A stretch of 64,000 nucleotides of DNA from Methanosarcina sp. MTP4 (lineage in GTDB: Archaea > Halobacteriota > Methanosarcinia > Methanosarcinales > Methanosarcinaceae): contig NZ_CP009505.1 of the NCBI RefSeq assembly GCF_000970045.1, positions 3,496,808 through 3,560,807 on the forward strand, written 5' to 3'. This document shows, piece after piece, positions 1-10,689 of the stretch. The position numbers and the translations under genes were made by a program. The notes below the pieces were generated by a model. That model did no database searches and was not told the origin of the DNA. It saw nothing but the letters and a program-made list of their open reading frames with translations. Positions within the stretch are counted from its first letter, which is position 1, and every line of letters starts with the position of its first letter.

Positions 1-813
1 GTTTTGACCCAGAGGGAGAAACAGTATAAGTCCCTTTCTGCACTTGTTGCAACTGCAGATAAGATAAATAAAAAGTTTTATCAAAAAGGTATTAAGGCAA
101 AAATAATCACAATGTGTAGAACAGACCTTTTCAACAAGTTATCAGAACCAAATAAAAACAAAATTAAACAAAACTCTGGAATAGTACTTGATTGGCACCA
201 AGATAAAATAGATTTGAAATCCACAAACTTAAGCAAACTGGTAAATTTACGTGCTAAAATATCACTGGGTGAGGAAATAGATGTCTTTGAAATGTATTTA
301 CCTCCAGATATTTATCACGGGAATCAAAACAAAGAAATTGAACAAGTTCTTTTTGACTACACAAGGCATTTACCCCGAGATATAATTCAGCTATTCAACG
401 AAATCCAAAAACATTCAGGAAACAACGAAAAACCCTCAAAATCCAATGTTAAATATGCATTGACAACTTATTCAAAAGATTATTTCGTTGGAGAAATAAA
501 AGACCACTTGTGTGGATTTTTAAAAGACGAAGATATAGAAAAGACGATTCAACTCCTAGTAAAAGTAAAGAAAAATAAATTTGACATATCCCAATTAGAA
601 GAAATTATAGAATCCGATGATAAATTCAAATCACTTAATTTAAATGACATTTTGAACTTTCTGTTCGACTCCAATGCAATAGGTAACATTGACAAAGAAA
701 CTAACTTTGTGACATTCAAATATCGAAATCAATATGCGGAATTCAATCCAAACCAAAATATATTGGTACATTATGGTCTCAGAAAAGGATTGAATTTGAG
801 TAATGCAACTTAA
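1..813 (+). CDS. P-loop ATPase, C-terminal part (Sll1717/FunZ-like), 5' truncated
   Basis: The reading frame is open from the first base of the window, so the true start lies to the left. About 270 residues are visible and end at a TAA. The segment with RTDLFNKL, then NKNKIKQNSGIVLDW, then LVNLRAKI resembles the region after the Walker motifs in predicted P-loop ATPases of the Sll1717/FunZ type; the Walker A motif itself would lie outside the window. A later stretch with LPRDIIQLFNEIQ also fits the ATPase C-terminal region, and the last 100 residues look like a helical, winged-helix-like tail. The gene is AT-rich and lysine-rich compared with its neighbour lhr, which hints at horizontal transfer. 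It converges on lhr with a gap of about 110 bp. The family assignment is from memory of motifs and is tentative. Confidence 0.6.
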   Translation, partial: VLTQREKQYKSLSALVATADKINKKFYQKGIKAKIITMCRTDLFNKLSEPNKNKIKQNSGIVLDWHQDKIDLKSTNLSKLVNLRAKISLGEEIDVFEMYLPPDIYHGNQNKEIEQVLFDYTRHLPRDIIQLFNEIQKHSGNNEKPSKSNVKYALTTYSKDYFVGEIKDHLCGFLKDEDIEKTIQLLVKVKKNKFDISQLEEIIESDDKFKSLNLNDILNFLFDSNAIGNIDKETNFVTFKYRNQYAEFNPNQNILVHYGLRKGLNLSNAT

Positions 814-923
814 CAAAATTAAAAAATATATCAAAAACTTACTAAAATATAGAACATAAAATTTGTCAACGACAATTGTAAAAAACTTATATTAAGATCA
901 TAAATGTGATTTATTTCCTCCCC

Positions 924-3836
924 TCACCAGAACTTCTTCGTCTTCACATACTGCCTCTCAGCCTTCAGGATATCCCTGTAAAACGCCTCTTCATCCACCC
1001 TCAACTTCGCAATAACCCTTGAAGCCGTCTCAGGCCCGACTCCCCTGCTCGCAAGTGCAATTACTGCCTTATTCCCCTGGGACATCACAAGGCTTGCGTT
1101 CCTGTAGACCCGCTGGACCCTCTTTTTCTCCTCGTTTGAGATGGGGCTGCCTTTGCCCTGTTTTCTCACCAGTTTGATCTCCTCTTCTTCCCAGGGCTTG
1201 AGGGCTGCAATAGACCTGGAATCGCAGACCGGGCAGACGATTTCTTCGGGGACGTTCTTGACCTGGCGGCGGGAGGTCCATTTCTTGCAGGTCGTACAGA
1301 AGAGGATCACCCGGTCGTTCATGATCCGTTCCTTTAAGGCAAGGACGATTGAGCGGTCCGCCTTTTCGGGGGCTACCAGGTCCTTTTTCATGGCAAAGCC
1401 CGCAGAGCCGATCGGGGTAGGGCCCGAGACCTCGACTGCGATTTCCCCGGAAGCAATCCTTTCCAGCACCTCCTTTGCCCGTTCCACGTCCAGCATATCA
1501 TGGAAAATCTCCCGGACCACCTCGTCGTACATGGAAGAGCCCTCGTAGATGTCCAGCAGCTTCTTCATGCTGATCCGGTCGTACTCTATGTCCTTTGAAA
1601 GGGCGCCGAACTTCCGGGCTACGTGGACCATCTTCCACTTCATCAGGGTCGTGTTTTTAAGCGTCATCTCGATGATTGGCTCCACATGCTCCGGACGGAT
1701 CGCAAGCAGCATGTCCCGGATCTGCACAGCCCCAACCCGCCTTGGAAGCGTAAGCCTGATCCGGTACGGGTCCACCTCCTGAGCCACACTGCTCCCGAAG
1801 CGTGCCGAAAGAAGCGAGGTCAAAACCCGTGCCAGCGTCCCGTTGGTATTGTGCCCGAAACAGGCGTTCAGGGTCACAGCCTCCCCCTCGTCCTCGATCA
1901 CGATCGTGTCCGCGTCCGGAAGCGGAAAGCCCCCTTCCACGTGTTCCCGGACCAGCCTGACCAGCTCAAGCACGGAACGCACGTCCACCGGGTACTTTTC
2001 GCGGAGCTTTTCAGCAGCCTTTTCATCATCCAGCCCCTCAAGTTCATCAGGTTCTTCAGATCCAGCCGATCCACGGATCAGCTCCGCAATCTCAGCCCTG
2101 AGCCTCCCGACGTCCTGAGCCACCTCAAAAGGCACCGGGATTTCTTCGCCTGTCCAGCTCGGGACCTCCCCCATGCCCTCCACGGGTTCCACCTTTATCC
2201 GGTCCCTGCCAGGCTCCCGCTCCTTATCCGGCATCTCCACGACCCGCCACATGTCCCCTTTCGTAATGAAAACGGCGCCGGGGCTTGCAAAGTTCACTAC
2301 AAAGGCTTCGTCCAGAGTCCCGACGGACTTGCCGCTCACTATGTCGTAGATCTCGTACTTTTTCTCGTCCGGGATCATGGAAAGGTTATCGTAATAATAT
2401 TGCCAGCTCTTCTTCCGCTTCTTGACGGAAGGCGAACCCTCGTCCCGCCAGACCAGCCTGTAATCGGAGACCTGGTCCACCACCCGCTGCAGCTCTTCCG
2501 GGCTGAGGTCCTTGAAAATATACGCCCGCCGGAGAATCGAATAGATCTTTTCGACCTTCACTTCCCCGAAGTCCATCACCATCCCTGCGATCTGGTTTGC
2601 AACAACGTCCAGGGATTTGGCGTGCGGGAAAATCTTTTCCACCCTTCCTTCCAGGGCAGCCTTCGTAATCGCCATGCTCTCGGCAGTGTCGTCGGCTTCA
2701 ATAGAAAGAATCGTCCCCCTGGAAACCTCATGGATCCTGTGCCCGGCTCTCCCGACCCTCTGGAGCAGCCTCGATACCTGCCGCGGAGACCCGTACTGGA
2801 TCACCCGGTCCACCTTCCCGATATCGATCCCGAGTTCCATTGAAGACGTGCAGATAAGGCCCCGGAGCTCCCCTCCCTTGAACGACTCCTCAGCCTCAAT
2901 CCGCGCCTCGAAGGAAAGCGAGCCGTGGTGCACCCCGATAGAAGCCCCCATTTTCCTGAAACCCGATGCCAGTGCCTCCGCACTCTGTCGCGTATTCACA
3001 AAGATCAAAGTTGACTGGCTCTCCTCCACAATATCCCGGATACAGCGGAGCTGGGAGGCAAATTCCGGCTCACAGCCAACCTTCCTTACAATCTCCAGGA
3101 CCTCCCTTTCCATGCCCTCCCTATCTTCGGCTTCCCCCGAGACCTGCGGGCTGACTACATCAAATTCCAGCAGCTTGAGCAGGGGCACCATTACAACCGT
3201 AAAATCCCTTTCGGATCCTGCCAGGAACTTTCCAATCTCCCAGGGGTTTCCCACCGTCGCAGACAAGCCGATCCTCTGGAACTCTCCCGAAAGTTCCACC
3301 AGCCGCTCGAGTCCCACAGCAAGCTGGGCTCCCCGTTTAGAGCCTGCAAGCTCATGGATCTCGTCCACAACAACATGGGTCACGGATTCCAGGTTCTTCC
3401 GCAACCGGGAACCCGTAAACATCGCCTGCAGGGTCTCAGGCGTTGTAATCAGGAAGTCAGGGGGATTTTTCGACTGCCGCTGGCGCTCGCTCTGCGGGGT
3501 ATCCCCGTGCCTGACCTGCACTTTGATATCGAGCAGCTTTCCCAGTACCTCAATCCGGGAGAGCATATCCCGGTTGAGAGCCCGGAGAGGAGTGATGTAG
3601 AGGGCGGAAATCCCGCTCCGCTTTTTCTGCTTTTTCTTGAGAATCGCGTGGAAGACCGGCAGGACAGCCGATTCGGTTTTCCCGGAGCCAGTGGGTGCAA
3701 TCAGGAGAGTGTTCTTTCCGTCAAGGATGAAAGGAAAAGCCCGTTCCTGCGGTTCGGTGGGTTTGGTGAAACCCAGGGTCTTAAGGGCTTCCTGAATCCT
3801 GGGGTGGAAGGAGTCGAAGGTGTTGTTGAACGTCAT
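924..3836 (-). CDS. lhr: ATP-dependent helicase Lhr (large helicase-related protein)
   Basis: A 970-residue superfamily 2 helicase. Walker A APTGSGKT is at residues 47-54, the DEIH box at 158-161, the SAT motif at 192-194 and motif [10 protein letters not shown] at 359-366. The long C-terminal part matches the Lhr core layout (winged helix, beta-barrel and Lhr-specific domains). Near the C terminus four cysteines (C847, C850, C868, C871) form a likely zinc site, and the protein ends with a helical tail. Lhr enzymes translocate 3' to 5' on single-stranded DNA and unwind RNA:DNA hybrids; a role in DNA repair is inferred from the family. The start is ATG. A TATA-like element lies at about 3914-3928. 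The gene is on the same strand as the phosphoesterase at 8944, but a sensor kinase gene now lies between them. Confidence 0.93.
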   Translation of the reverse strand: MTFNNTFDSFHPRIQEALKTLGFTKPTEPQERAFPFILDGKNTLLIAPTGSGKTESAVLPVFHAILKKKQKKRSGISALYITPLRALNRDMLSRIEVLGKLLDIKVQVRHGDTPQSERQRQSKNPPDFLITTPETLQAMFTGSRLRKNLESVTHVVVDEIHELAGSKRGAQLAVGLERLVELSGEFQRIGLSATVGNPWEIGKFLAGSERDFTVVMVPLLKLLEFDVVSPQVSGEAEDREGMEREVLEIVRKVGCEPEFASQLRCIRDIVEESQSTLIFVNTRQSAEALASGFRKMGASIGVHHGSLSFEARIEAEESFKGGELRGLICTSSMELGIDIGKVDRVIQYGSPRQVSRLLQRVGRAGHRIHEVSRGTILSIEADDTAESMAITKAALEGRVEKIFPHAKSLDVVANQIAGMVMDFGEVKVEKIYSILRRAYIFKDLSPEELQRVVDQVSDYRLVWRDEGSPSVKKRKKSWQYYYDNLSMIPDEKKYEIYDIVSGKSVGTLDEAFVVNFASPGAVFITKGDMWRVVEMPDKEREPGRDRIKVEPVEGMGEVPSWTGEEIPVPFEVAQDVGRLRAEIAELIRGSAGSEEPDELEGLDDEKAAEKLREKYPVDVRSVLELVRLVREHVEGGFPLPDADTIVIEDEGEAVTLNACFGHNTNGTLARVLTSLLSARFGSSVAQEVDPYRIRLTLPRRVGAVQIRDMLLAIRPEHVEPIIEMTLKNTTLMKWKMVHVARKFGALSKDIEYDRISMKKLLDIYEGSSMYDEVVREIFHDMLDVERAKEVLERIASGEIAVEVSGPTPIGSAGFAMKKDLVAPEKADRSIVLALKERIMNDRVILFCTTCKKWTSRRQVKNVPEEIVCPVCDSRSIAALKPWEEEEIKLVRKQGKGSPISNEEKKRVQRVYRNASLVMSQGNKAVIALASRGVGPETASRVIAKLRVDEEAFYRDILKAERQYVKTKKFW

Positions 3837-4093
3837 TTTTCAGGGATCTGGTTTTTGGTTAGAATATTTAGGATAGAATATTCCTGTTGTTTCTGCTTGT
3901 TTTGTTCGTAAGCACAAATATAAATGCTTGTATTCAAAATGCTTGTATTCAGGAGTTGAAAGCAAAGGGTACAAATAAAGAAATGAAACAGTGAAAAAGA
4001 GTAGATATTAATAAAAATAGAATTGTTTTCGAAGAAAAATTGCTCCCGCAAGCCTTGCCGCAGAAGTAAGCTCTGCTTATTAATTCACAGGGT

Positions 4094-7000
4094 TTATGGG
4101 CTTTCCTCTACACTGAAAGTGATTCTGAATTCTGTCCCATGGTTTCGCTTAAGCTCGATATTTCCTTCCAGCTGGTCAATAAGGATATTTACTAACTGCA
4201 ACCCCAGGGATTCAACCCTCTCCATGCCTATACTTTCAGGAATTCCTTTTCCATTATCTGAAATTGTCAGGCTAAAAAGAGATTTGTCTCTTTCCTTATT
4301 CTTTTCTTCCCTGCAAAATCGGATTAGAATTTCCCCTTCTTTTTCAGTAAATGCATGTTTGAGAGAGTTTGAAACAAGTTCATTAACAATTATTCCTAAC
4401 GGGACAGCAACATCCATATCAAAGAATGTATTTTCCTCAAGGCCCATGTTTAAGCTGAGATCAGCATTTCCAAGGCTGTATGTCTGAAAAAGGTTCTCAA
4501 CGAGTTTCTCAATATACGATGAAAAGTTCAGTGTGTCGAACCCTCCACCCTTATACAGTTCCTCATGGATAAGAGCCATTGATATTACTCTGTCCTGACT
4601 TTCCCTGAAGGCTTCCAGAACTTCCGAATCCTTAATATCCTCTCTGTTATTGAACTTTTCAGCCTCAAGATCCAGCAGTGAGGAGATTACCTGCAGATTA
4701 TTCTTGATTCTATGATGAATTTCCTGTTTGCGGGCAATTTCGATATTTGACAGAGCTTCTTCAGCTTCTTTTCGCTTGGTGATGTCAGTTAGCATGCTTA
4801 TCGAGCCCATAAACCTGCCATCCATATCAAAAAGGGATTTAGCACTTATGAGCACCCATAAGGATGATCCACCCTTACATATTAATTTCAATTCGTAGAT
4901 CTCATTGATACCCTGCCTCCTCCTTTCCAGGTTCAGTTTGACAATAGCCTTGCAATCTTCACTGACGAAGTCCCATATCGCTATGCCAATAACTTCTTCC
5001 AGAGTGTATCCGAGCATATCCGTCATTTTCTCATTAGCGTAAGTGACTCTGGATTCAGCATCAATTATGAATATACCTTCGTTGGCGGTCTCTACAATGT
5101 TGCGGTACTTTTCCTCACTCTCCCGAAGTTTTTCTTCTACTCTTTTTCTTTCGGTTATATCCCTGGAAATGAACGAGATCGCAGTCAGCTTTCCATGACT
5201 ATCAAAAACCGGAGAAAGAGTTATTGAAACATCTATTATCTGCCCGTCCTTTCTTAACCGTGAAGTCTCATGGTGGTGGATCTTTTTCCCCTGTTTAATC
5301 AATTCACTTAATTTTTTTGTTTCTTTATCTAAATGGGGTGGAGCCACGATTGATGTGTGATTCCCAATAAGTTCTTCCGCGGAATAACCATAAACTTGCT
5401 CTACTTCTTCATTGCAACTTGTAATAATGTCGTCAAGGGATATAGTGCCAATAGCATCATTTGACGATTTCACAATATTAGCTAAGACCTGAATTTTCTC
5501 TTCTGATTTTTTACGCTCAGTAATATCCTGAACTATTCCCTTTATTCGAACAGGGATTTTTTTATTATTCAAAATAAATTCCGATTCCAGGTGAACTGTG
5601 CGTACTTCCCCGTTATCCCGGAAAATCCTGTAATCAATACCAAAGGGACTTCCGGTTACGGCTTTTTTAGTGGCATTACAATAGTAATCCCGATCATCGG
5701 GATGTATGTAAGACAAATATTCATTGTAAGAAGGTGCCAATTCTCGGGGGTCACGTCCGAAAATACGATACATTTCCTCGGACCAGTATGCTTCATCAGT
5801 TGCAATATCCCACTCCCAATTACCAATATGAGCCATTTTTTGAGCTTCAGCAAGCCCTTTTTCACTGTCTTTTAAAGAGTGATAAGCCTTCTCAAGCTCT
5901 GCTGTACGTACTTTAACTATTCCCTCAAGATTTTCATGTGCTCTTTTTAGAGCTTCTTCTGCTTTTTTGCGCTCAGTGATGTCCCTCGCCGCTCCTATCA
6001 ATCCTATGATGTTGCCCTTTCCATCGTAGTAAGGTGCTTTTACGGTCTGGAGGACGCGCAATCCATGTGATGTAAATATTCTCTCCTCCAAGGTTGTCCC
6101 TTTTCCAGTCTCCATGACTCGTTTGTCATCCTCCGCTAGCTTCCTGGCCATCTCAGGAGGGTGAAAATCGGCAACGGTCTTATTGAGGACCTCTTCAGGG
6201 GATTTGCCCATAAGCCTATAGTAAGCTGGGTTTGCCAGGATCATCCGGGCATCTCTATCCCTGACGAAGATGGCGTCTGAGACGTTTTCCATGATGTCTC
6301 GGAGGAATGCCTCGCTCTCCCGGACCTCATTCTCGATGCGACGCAGCTTCATAATCTTGTGAAGCTCATTAGCCACCAATTGGAGCTGCATGACATCGCG
6401 GTCGTCGTACTCATCCACCTTGTTGCCCACACCCAGGATGATCTTCACCTTGCCGTTCTCGGTGACCGGCACGCTCATGAATCGCTTCACTGTAACGTGT
6501 CCGGACGGCAGCCCTTTTTGGTTCGGTGAGGAAGGAAAGTCGTTGTAGACCACCGGGCGCTTGAGCCGGGCGCAATCGACCCAGTTACCTGCCTTTTCAA
6601 TAGGGTAGTGCCCTTCCTTCCCTGCCGTGCATGACCTCAATGCTTCCTGGTTCCAGGTGGTGAGGATGATCTCTTTTTCGTCCTCGGAGACGAGGTGGAA
6701 GAAGCCGATCGTGCTATCGGTTATCTTGATGGCTTGATTGAGTGCGAAATCGTAGAGTTCGCGGTCTGATAGGTTCGATGATCGGGTATAGAGTTCGTAT
6801 AAGCCGGTCGCTCGCGCCAGTTCGTTGCTGAGCTGGTGCTCCGCCCGCTTGCGCTCGGTGATGTCACGTGCTGCAGCAAATACACCAATAACTTTGCCAT
6901 TTTCGTCTTTATAAACTGAAGCATTATACAAAACAGGGGTTATATGCTCATCCCTATGCCGAATTTCAAGAGGATAGTCTCGAACTTCACCATTTATAAA

Positions 7001-8332
7001 TGCTTGCTGATATCCTGCACCAGCTTTCTCAGGCTCAGTGAAATAATCTGAAAAATCAGTCCCTATCAACTCATCTCTGGAACATCCGGTAATCTGTTCA
7101 GAAGCACTATTCACATCCTTAATCTTACCATCACGCCCAATGGTTACTAATGGATCCAGGTTTGCTTCAATAAGGTTGCGGTTATAAATATATGATAACC
7201 TGAGAGCTTCTTCCACTTTTTTGCGCTCCGTAATATCCCTGATAATGATGACTGCCCGAGGCTCTCCATTGCCATCCGTAAAAAAGGCGCTGCTGATCTC
7301 TCCGGGGAACGTAGTTCCGTCCTTGCGGGTGTAAGTGAGCTGGGCTTTTGTTGATCCGGTACGCATAAGTTCATCCAGTACGTCGGATACCGCCGGGTCT
7401 TCAAGGTTAAACATCACATCGCGCCCCCTTCCTATCAATTCTTCTTCCGCCCATCCAAGCATCCGGCAGGCAGCTGGATTGGCTGAGAGAATTTTCCCCC
7501 CATCCCTGGGGTCACTCAGGATAAGAGCGTCCATGCTATGGTCGAATAGCATTCGACACCTCTTTTCGCTCACTTGCAGCGCATCAACCAGGGCATCACG
7601 TTCCACCAGCGACCGGGCAAGCATGATATTGCTGTAGCTCAGCTGTGAAATCATGTGAGCAAGCTTCGTTAAGAAGGCCATGCTTGTGTCCACAGTCTCC
7701 CTGCTCAAGCGTGGAACTTTTTCAAAAGCTGCCATGTATTCCTCCTCATCGAAGCCATATTTCCTGGCCTGGGACCGGAAAAGCTCATAGTCCAGAGGCT
7801 CGTCTTCAAAAAAGAACTGCCCTAAAAAGAGATTGCCTACGTGCTGGTTGCCCACCATGATTGGGGTCGCGAGGTCCCACATATTGTTCTTGCACCTGTA
7901 CAGCTTAAACTCTCCCGGGGAAACACCCGCAGATAACTGTGTGTCACTTTCTATGCAGTGTTTACGGGCTTCAGGGTGAATCCTGTGGAATCTGGTACAT
8001 ATATCCCGCCATCCAACGCCCACCAGAACATTGCCTTTGAGATCGATCAGGGCCATGGAAATGTTTGAAAACTTATAGAAATCATCCATGAGGGACTGGA
8101 TAGCCGGGGCATCAATGATATCAGCAAGCTCCAGCCTGGTCACTTCCGGGGCAGGCGAGAGAACATTTCCCGGCTTAGCCCTGCCTTGATGCTCACTCCG
8201 GCACCACATCTCCTCAGCCAGCTTTCTCTCGAGAATCTCGGCACGTAAAGCCTGATTGGCTTTTTCAAGCTCAGCAGTCCGCTCCCGCACACGAACCTCC
8301 AGTTCGTCCTCACTCAGACTCTTAGAAGTCAT
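4094..8332 (-). CDS. PocR/PAS/GAF multi-sensor histidine kinase
   Basis: A cytoplasmic sensor kinase of 1412 residues with no clear membrane segment. A short coiled coil at the N terminus is followed by a PocR-type ligand-binding domain (about 65-240; CTRFHR, CIESD and YRCKNN carry the cysteines). Then come two PAS domains (about 250-500), a GAF domain (about 510-670), a PAS domain, a second coiled coil, and three more PAS units each ending in DITERK or DITKRK. The output is a HisKA_2-type dimerisation region with HH at 1206-1207 (EIHHRIKNNLQ) and a HATPase with N box NELVSNSLKH. The first open codon is a TTG 150 nt upstream. I chose the ATG at 8332 because GGAG sits 4 nt before it and because the extra 50 residues look unlike coding sequence. 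No receiver or response regulator gene is adjacent. Confidence 0.88.
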   Translation of the reverse strand: MTSKSLSEDELEVRVRERTAELEKANQALRAEILERKLAEEMWCRSEHQGRAKPGNVLSPAPEVTRLELADIIDAPAIQSLMDDFYKFSNISMALIDLKGNVLVGVGWRDICTRFHRIHPEARKHCIESDTQLSAGVSPGEFKLYRCKNNMWDLATPIMVGNQHVGNLFLGQFFFEDEPLDYELFRSQARKYGFDEEEYMAAFEKVPRLSRETVDTSMAFLTKLAHMISQLSYSNIMLARSLVERDALVDALQVSEKRCRMLFDHSMDALILSDPRDGGKILSANPAACRMLGWAEEELIGRGRDVMFNLEDPAVSDVLDELMRTGSTKAQLTYTRKDGTTFPGEISSAFFTDGNGEPRAVIIIRDITERKKVEEALRLSYIYNRNLIEANLDPLVTIGRDGKIKDVNSASEQITGCSRDELIGTDFSDYFTEPEKAGAGYQQAFINGEVRDYPLEIRHRDEHITPVLYNASVYKDENGKVIGVFAAARDITERKRAEHQLSNELARATGLYELYTRSSNLSDRELYDFALNQAIKITDSTIGFFHLVSEDEKEIILTTWNQEALRSCTAGKEGHYPIEKAGNWVDCARLKRPVVYNDFPSSPNQKGLPSGHVTVKRFMSVPVTENGKVKIILGVGNKVDEYDDRDVMQLQLVANELHKIMKLRRIENEVRESEAFLRDIMENVSDAIFVRDRDARMILANPAYYRLMGKSPEEVLNKTVADFHPPEMARKLAEDDKRVMETGKGTTLEERIFTSHGLRVLQTVKAPYYDGKGNIIGLIGAARDITERKKAEEALKRAHENLEGIVKVRTAELEKAYHSLKDSEKGLAEAQKMAHIGNWEWDIATDEAYWSEEMYRIFGRDPRELAPSYNEYLSYIHPDDRDYYCNATKKAVTGSPFGIDYRIFRDNGEVRTVHLESEFILNNKKIPVRIKGIVQDITERKKSEEKIQVLANIVKSSNDAIGTISLDDIITSCNEEVEQVYGYSAEELIGNHTSIVAPPHLDKETKKLSELIKQGKKIHHHETSRLRKDGQIIDVSITLSPVFDSHGKLTAISFISRDITERKRVEEKLRESEEKYRNIVETANEGIFIIDAESRVTYANEKMTDMLGYTLEEVIGIAIWDFVSEDCKAIVKLNLERRRQGINEIYELKLICKGGSSLWVLISAKSLFDMDGRFMGSISMLTDITKRKEAEEALSNIEIARKQEIHHRIKNNLQVISSLLDLEAEKFNNREDIKDSEVLEAFRESQDRVISMALIHEELYKGGGFDTLNFSSYIEKLVENLFQTYSLGNADLSLNMGLEENTFFDMDVAVPLGIIVNELVSNSLKHAFTEKEGEILIRFCREEKNKERDKSLFSLTISDNGKGIPESIGMERVESLGLQLVNILIDQLEGNIELKRNHGTEFRITFSVEESP

Positions 8333-8943
8333 AATTCTCCAGCCCTGCTCCAGAGAAAAGAAACAGTATGTCCTCCAGATCCTTTTTTCATTGGATAGGA
8401 CCGGCAAAAGTGCGCTCCATGGCACATCTCCAATGGACCGATAACAGGACTTTTCAGTTTTTCCCTCATTCCATCCCCTCAAGTCACCAAAAATAATTTA
8501 AAAGCTTGATTATTAAAAGCTCACTTATTCGAATCGTCTGCAAGTCATCATTGTGTGAGACCCGGAACTTTTTTGGACTCCTCCATTGCATTGACATTAA
8601 CCAGAGTAATCATTTGATCGCTTTTCAGGAAAAACAGATTCAATCTGTATGGAAGATGAATATTATGAGAGTATTAAAATAAATATATATTAACGTTTCT
8701 GAGACCCTTTGTTATTTTCTATTTTCAGATATTCTCCTGGAACCATTAAAAATTTTATACTAATGTAAATAATACACCTCCGACGTCATAAAAACATTTG
8801 GATCCGATACAAAAATTTTAACTACGGAGACTCCGAAAAGAAAAGTTAGAATAGAGAGTTGAAAACAATACTATTTGCCGACTGAAGCTTGAGGTTCTGA
8901 ATGAAGTTTCTCTTGCTTCACATCAGATCTTCATCTGATCGTC
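8333..8943. other. Intergenic region with no gene
   Basis: About 610 bp of AT-rich sequence between the sensor kinase start and the phosphoesterase stop. It holds a TATA-like stretch on the minus strand around 8495-8506, which could serve the kinase with a leader of about 140 nt, and another AT-rich block at 8679-8696. The hairpin at 8922-8939 is listed separately. I see no convincing short gene. Confidence 0.5.
8922..8939 (-). terminator. Perfect hairpin just after the phosphoesterase gene
   Basis: ATCAGAT and ATCTGAT form a perfect 7-bp stem with a CTTC loop, 4 nt after the stop of the phosphoesterase gene. There is no strong T run after it on the minus strand, so this may be an RNA 3'-end stabiliser rather than a terminator. 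Confidence 0.35.
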
Positions 8944-9801
8944 TCATTTCGGGCTTTCAGGATTTCTACGTCTTCTGCCCCCGGACCTGTTTCTAACTCT
9001 TGTGTGCTCCAGTTTCCGGAGGTTCCTTATCACCCCGAGCCTTGTCCCGTCCAGCAAATAGAGTTCGGCATCCTCAAGTTTGACCCCGCCGGAGGAAAAC
9101 ACGGGACCAAGCAGGTCTTCCCGGGTCGATTCGTTAAAAGGCACACCTCCGCAGAGTTCATTAAAAGCGGGCACAATGAAAACCTCGGGATCAGTCCAGA
9201 TCGTTTCGTCATCAAAATTCAGGTTTTTGAAATGTTCCCTGAGAACTTCGGGATTGAAGCGCGTCCTGATCCAGGCGGGGTCGCTTGTAGAATAGCCGAA
9301 GGAGTCCGTAAACCGGACCGTCGGGTGGTTGTGGGCTGTGACAACGGACCCTGCACCTAGAAGTTCCGGAGCAGGCCAGGTATGCCCATGGAAGTAGCCG
9401 ACCCCATCCAGGACCGCGCCTTTTGCCGAATGGACCCTTATCCTAGCATTTCTGTTGAAAAGGAGCTCAATACCTCCGTCATGGTTCCCGGGCAAAATAT
9501 CCACAGGAGCATGCGCTGCCAGGGCTTCCAGAAAGCGCGGGATTTCATCCCTCTCCTGCCAGGAGACCTGCGGGACGTTGTGTTTGATGTCGCCGAGGAG
9601 CACGATCCGGTCAGGAGCGGTTTCTTCGATATAGCCCTCAATTCTTATCAGCCGCTCTTTCATCCGGCTGGGAAGGGTTATCCCGCTCCTGTACAGGTCC
9701 CACTCGATCCCGAGGTGGATATCGGCTATGACCAGCGCGGTTTCGGTGTTTGTGACGGTGAGGGCGGGTTCGTTGAGGATTGGGGTGATTTCGAGAGCCA
9801 T
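8944..9801 (-). CDS. Metallophosphoesterase (COG1407-type, Lhr-associated)
   Basis: A 285-residue calcineurin-like phosphoesterase. The metal-binding motifs are in the usual order: DIHLG (D27, H29), GDIKHN (70-75), GNHDGG (105-110), GHTW and HNHP. Such enzymes hydrolyse phosphodiester or phosphomonoester bonds with two metal ions. In many archaea and some bacteria this family sits next to lhr, and in bacteria an Lhr-linked phosphoesterase acts on nucleic acids. Here lhr is about 5 kb away on the same strand. The basic, arginine-rich tail (about 268-285) could contact nucleic acid; this is inference. The gene lies 74 bp after the small membrane protein gene at 9876 and may be cotranscribed with it. 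Confidence 0.85.
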   Translation of the reverse strand: MALEITPILNEPALTVTNTETALVIADIHLGIEWDLYRSGITLPSRMKERLIRIEGYIEETAPDRIVLLGDIKHNVPQVSWQERDEIPRFLEALAAHAPVDILPGNHDGGIELLFNRNARIRVHSAKGAVLDGVGYFHGHTWPAPELLGAGSVVTAHNHPTVRFTDSFGYSTSDPAWIRTRFNPEVLREHFKNLNFDDETIWTDPEVFIVPAFNELCGGVPFNESTREDLLGPVFSSGGVKLEDAELYLLDGTRLGVIRNLRKLEHTRVRNRSGGRRRRNPESPK

Positions 9802-9875
9802 GGTTTCCGGGGAAGATTCGCTTCAGGATTTAGCAGTTTGCAATTTGTTGTCTGAGGGTTTATTGTCTGAGGGTT

Positions 9876-10274
9876 TTATTTTTCTTTCGACAGCTTCTCT
9901 ACCTTCTCCGACAGGTCTGCCATCATCATTCGCATCTCGGAAAGCTCCTCCTGTACTTCAAGTAGCTTGTTATAGGTCGGGCTCCGGGAATCCTTGACCG
10001 CCTGTTCCTGGGAAAAGCGCTGCTTGCTCGGCAGGATGTAAGTATAAATAAAAAACATCGCAGTCAGCCCGACAAAGCCCATGGCTCCCAGGAAAAAAAG
10101 GTAGTGCGGGAAGACAGCCCTGATGTAAGAGTCTCCCGAACTGTAGTACTGCAGGCGACTGATCATGAGGAAGTTCAGGATCGAAAAGAGGAACATGGTC
10201 TCACTTATGAGGATCAGGAAACCGCCGACCCTGGTGGACATTTTGCGCTGTTTGGGGATGATGCGGGAAAACAC
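9876..10274 (-). CDS. Small membrane protein with C-terminal coiled coil
   Basis: A 132-residue protein that I do not recognise by family. Two hydrophobic segments are visible, about residues 17-38 and 53-78, followed by a charged C-terminal helix (about 100-132) with heptad-like leucine and methionine spacing (LLEVQEELSEM onward). The topology suggests two membrane spans with a cytoplasmic coiled coil. The start is GTG, supported by AGGT 8 nt upstream. It is probably the first gene of a short unit with the phosphoesterase at 8944. Confidence 0.72.
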   Translation of the reverse strand: MFSRIIPKQRKMSTRVGGFLILISETMFLFSILNFLMISRLQYYSSGDSYIRAVFPHYLFFLGAMGFVGLTAMFFIYTYILPSKQRFSQEQAVKDSRSPTYNKLLEVQEELSEMRMMMADLSEKVEKLSKEK

Positions 10275-10689
10275 GATTGTAACCTTTCAGTATTTATTTT
10301 AGCCGTTTATCGGAAATGCCTCTTCTATGATATTAATTTTATGGCATTTTAATAATATTAAAATATGTAGGACAGAAAAGACAACTTTTACAAGAATATC
10401 TCTTTCCAGTTCTTCAGGCAAGCAGTCCGATTTCAGGAAAACAGTTTCAGGACCAAAAAGTAAAGCTGAAAAATTACATTTTTTCCTGCAAAAAAACCTC
10501 AAACGGATTTGTAAAAAGTAGACAGTGGCGGCCAATGCACAACAAAAAAACCAGGGTTTTTTTAGAGCATTTAAAAGGATTACAGCGCATTGAAAGGATA
10601 TAGTGCATTGAAAGGATATAGTGCGTTATGATGGTTTCCAGGTAGTTTAAAACCTCATTACCTTTTTTAATTATTTTAAGGGAGCTTGC
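10275..10689. other. Intergenic region with 18-bp direct repeats
   Basis: About 415 bp without a convincing gene. At 10587-10622 an 18-bp unit, GCATTGAAAGGATATAGT, occurs twice in tandem, preceded by a degenerate copy at 10567-10586. Open frames here have no plausible start or composition. Confidence 0.5.

Noticed and set aside
1623-2843. 406-residue plus-strand frame opposite lhr
   Set aside because: It lies entirely within the lhr gene on the other strand, has a His/Pro/Arg-rich composition typical of antisense frames in GC-rich genes, and matches no family.
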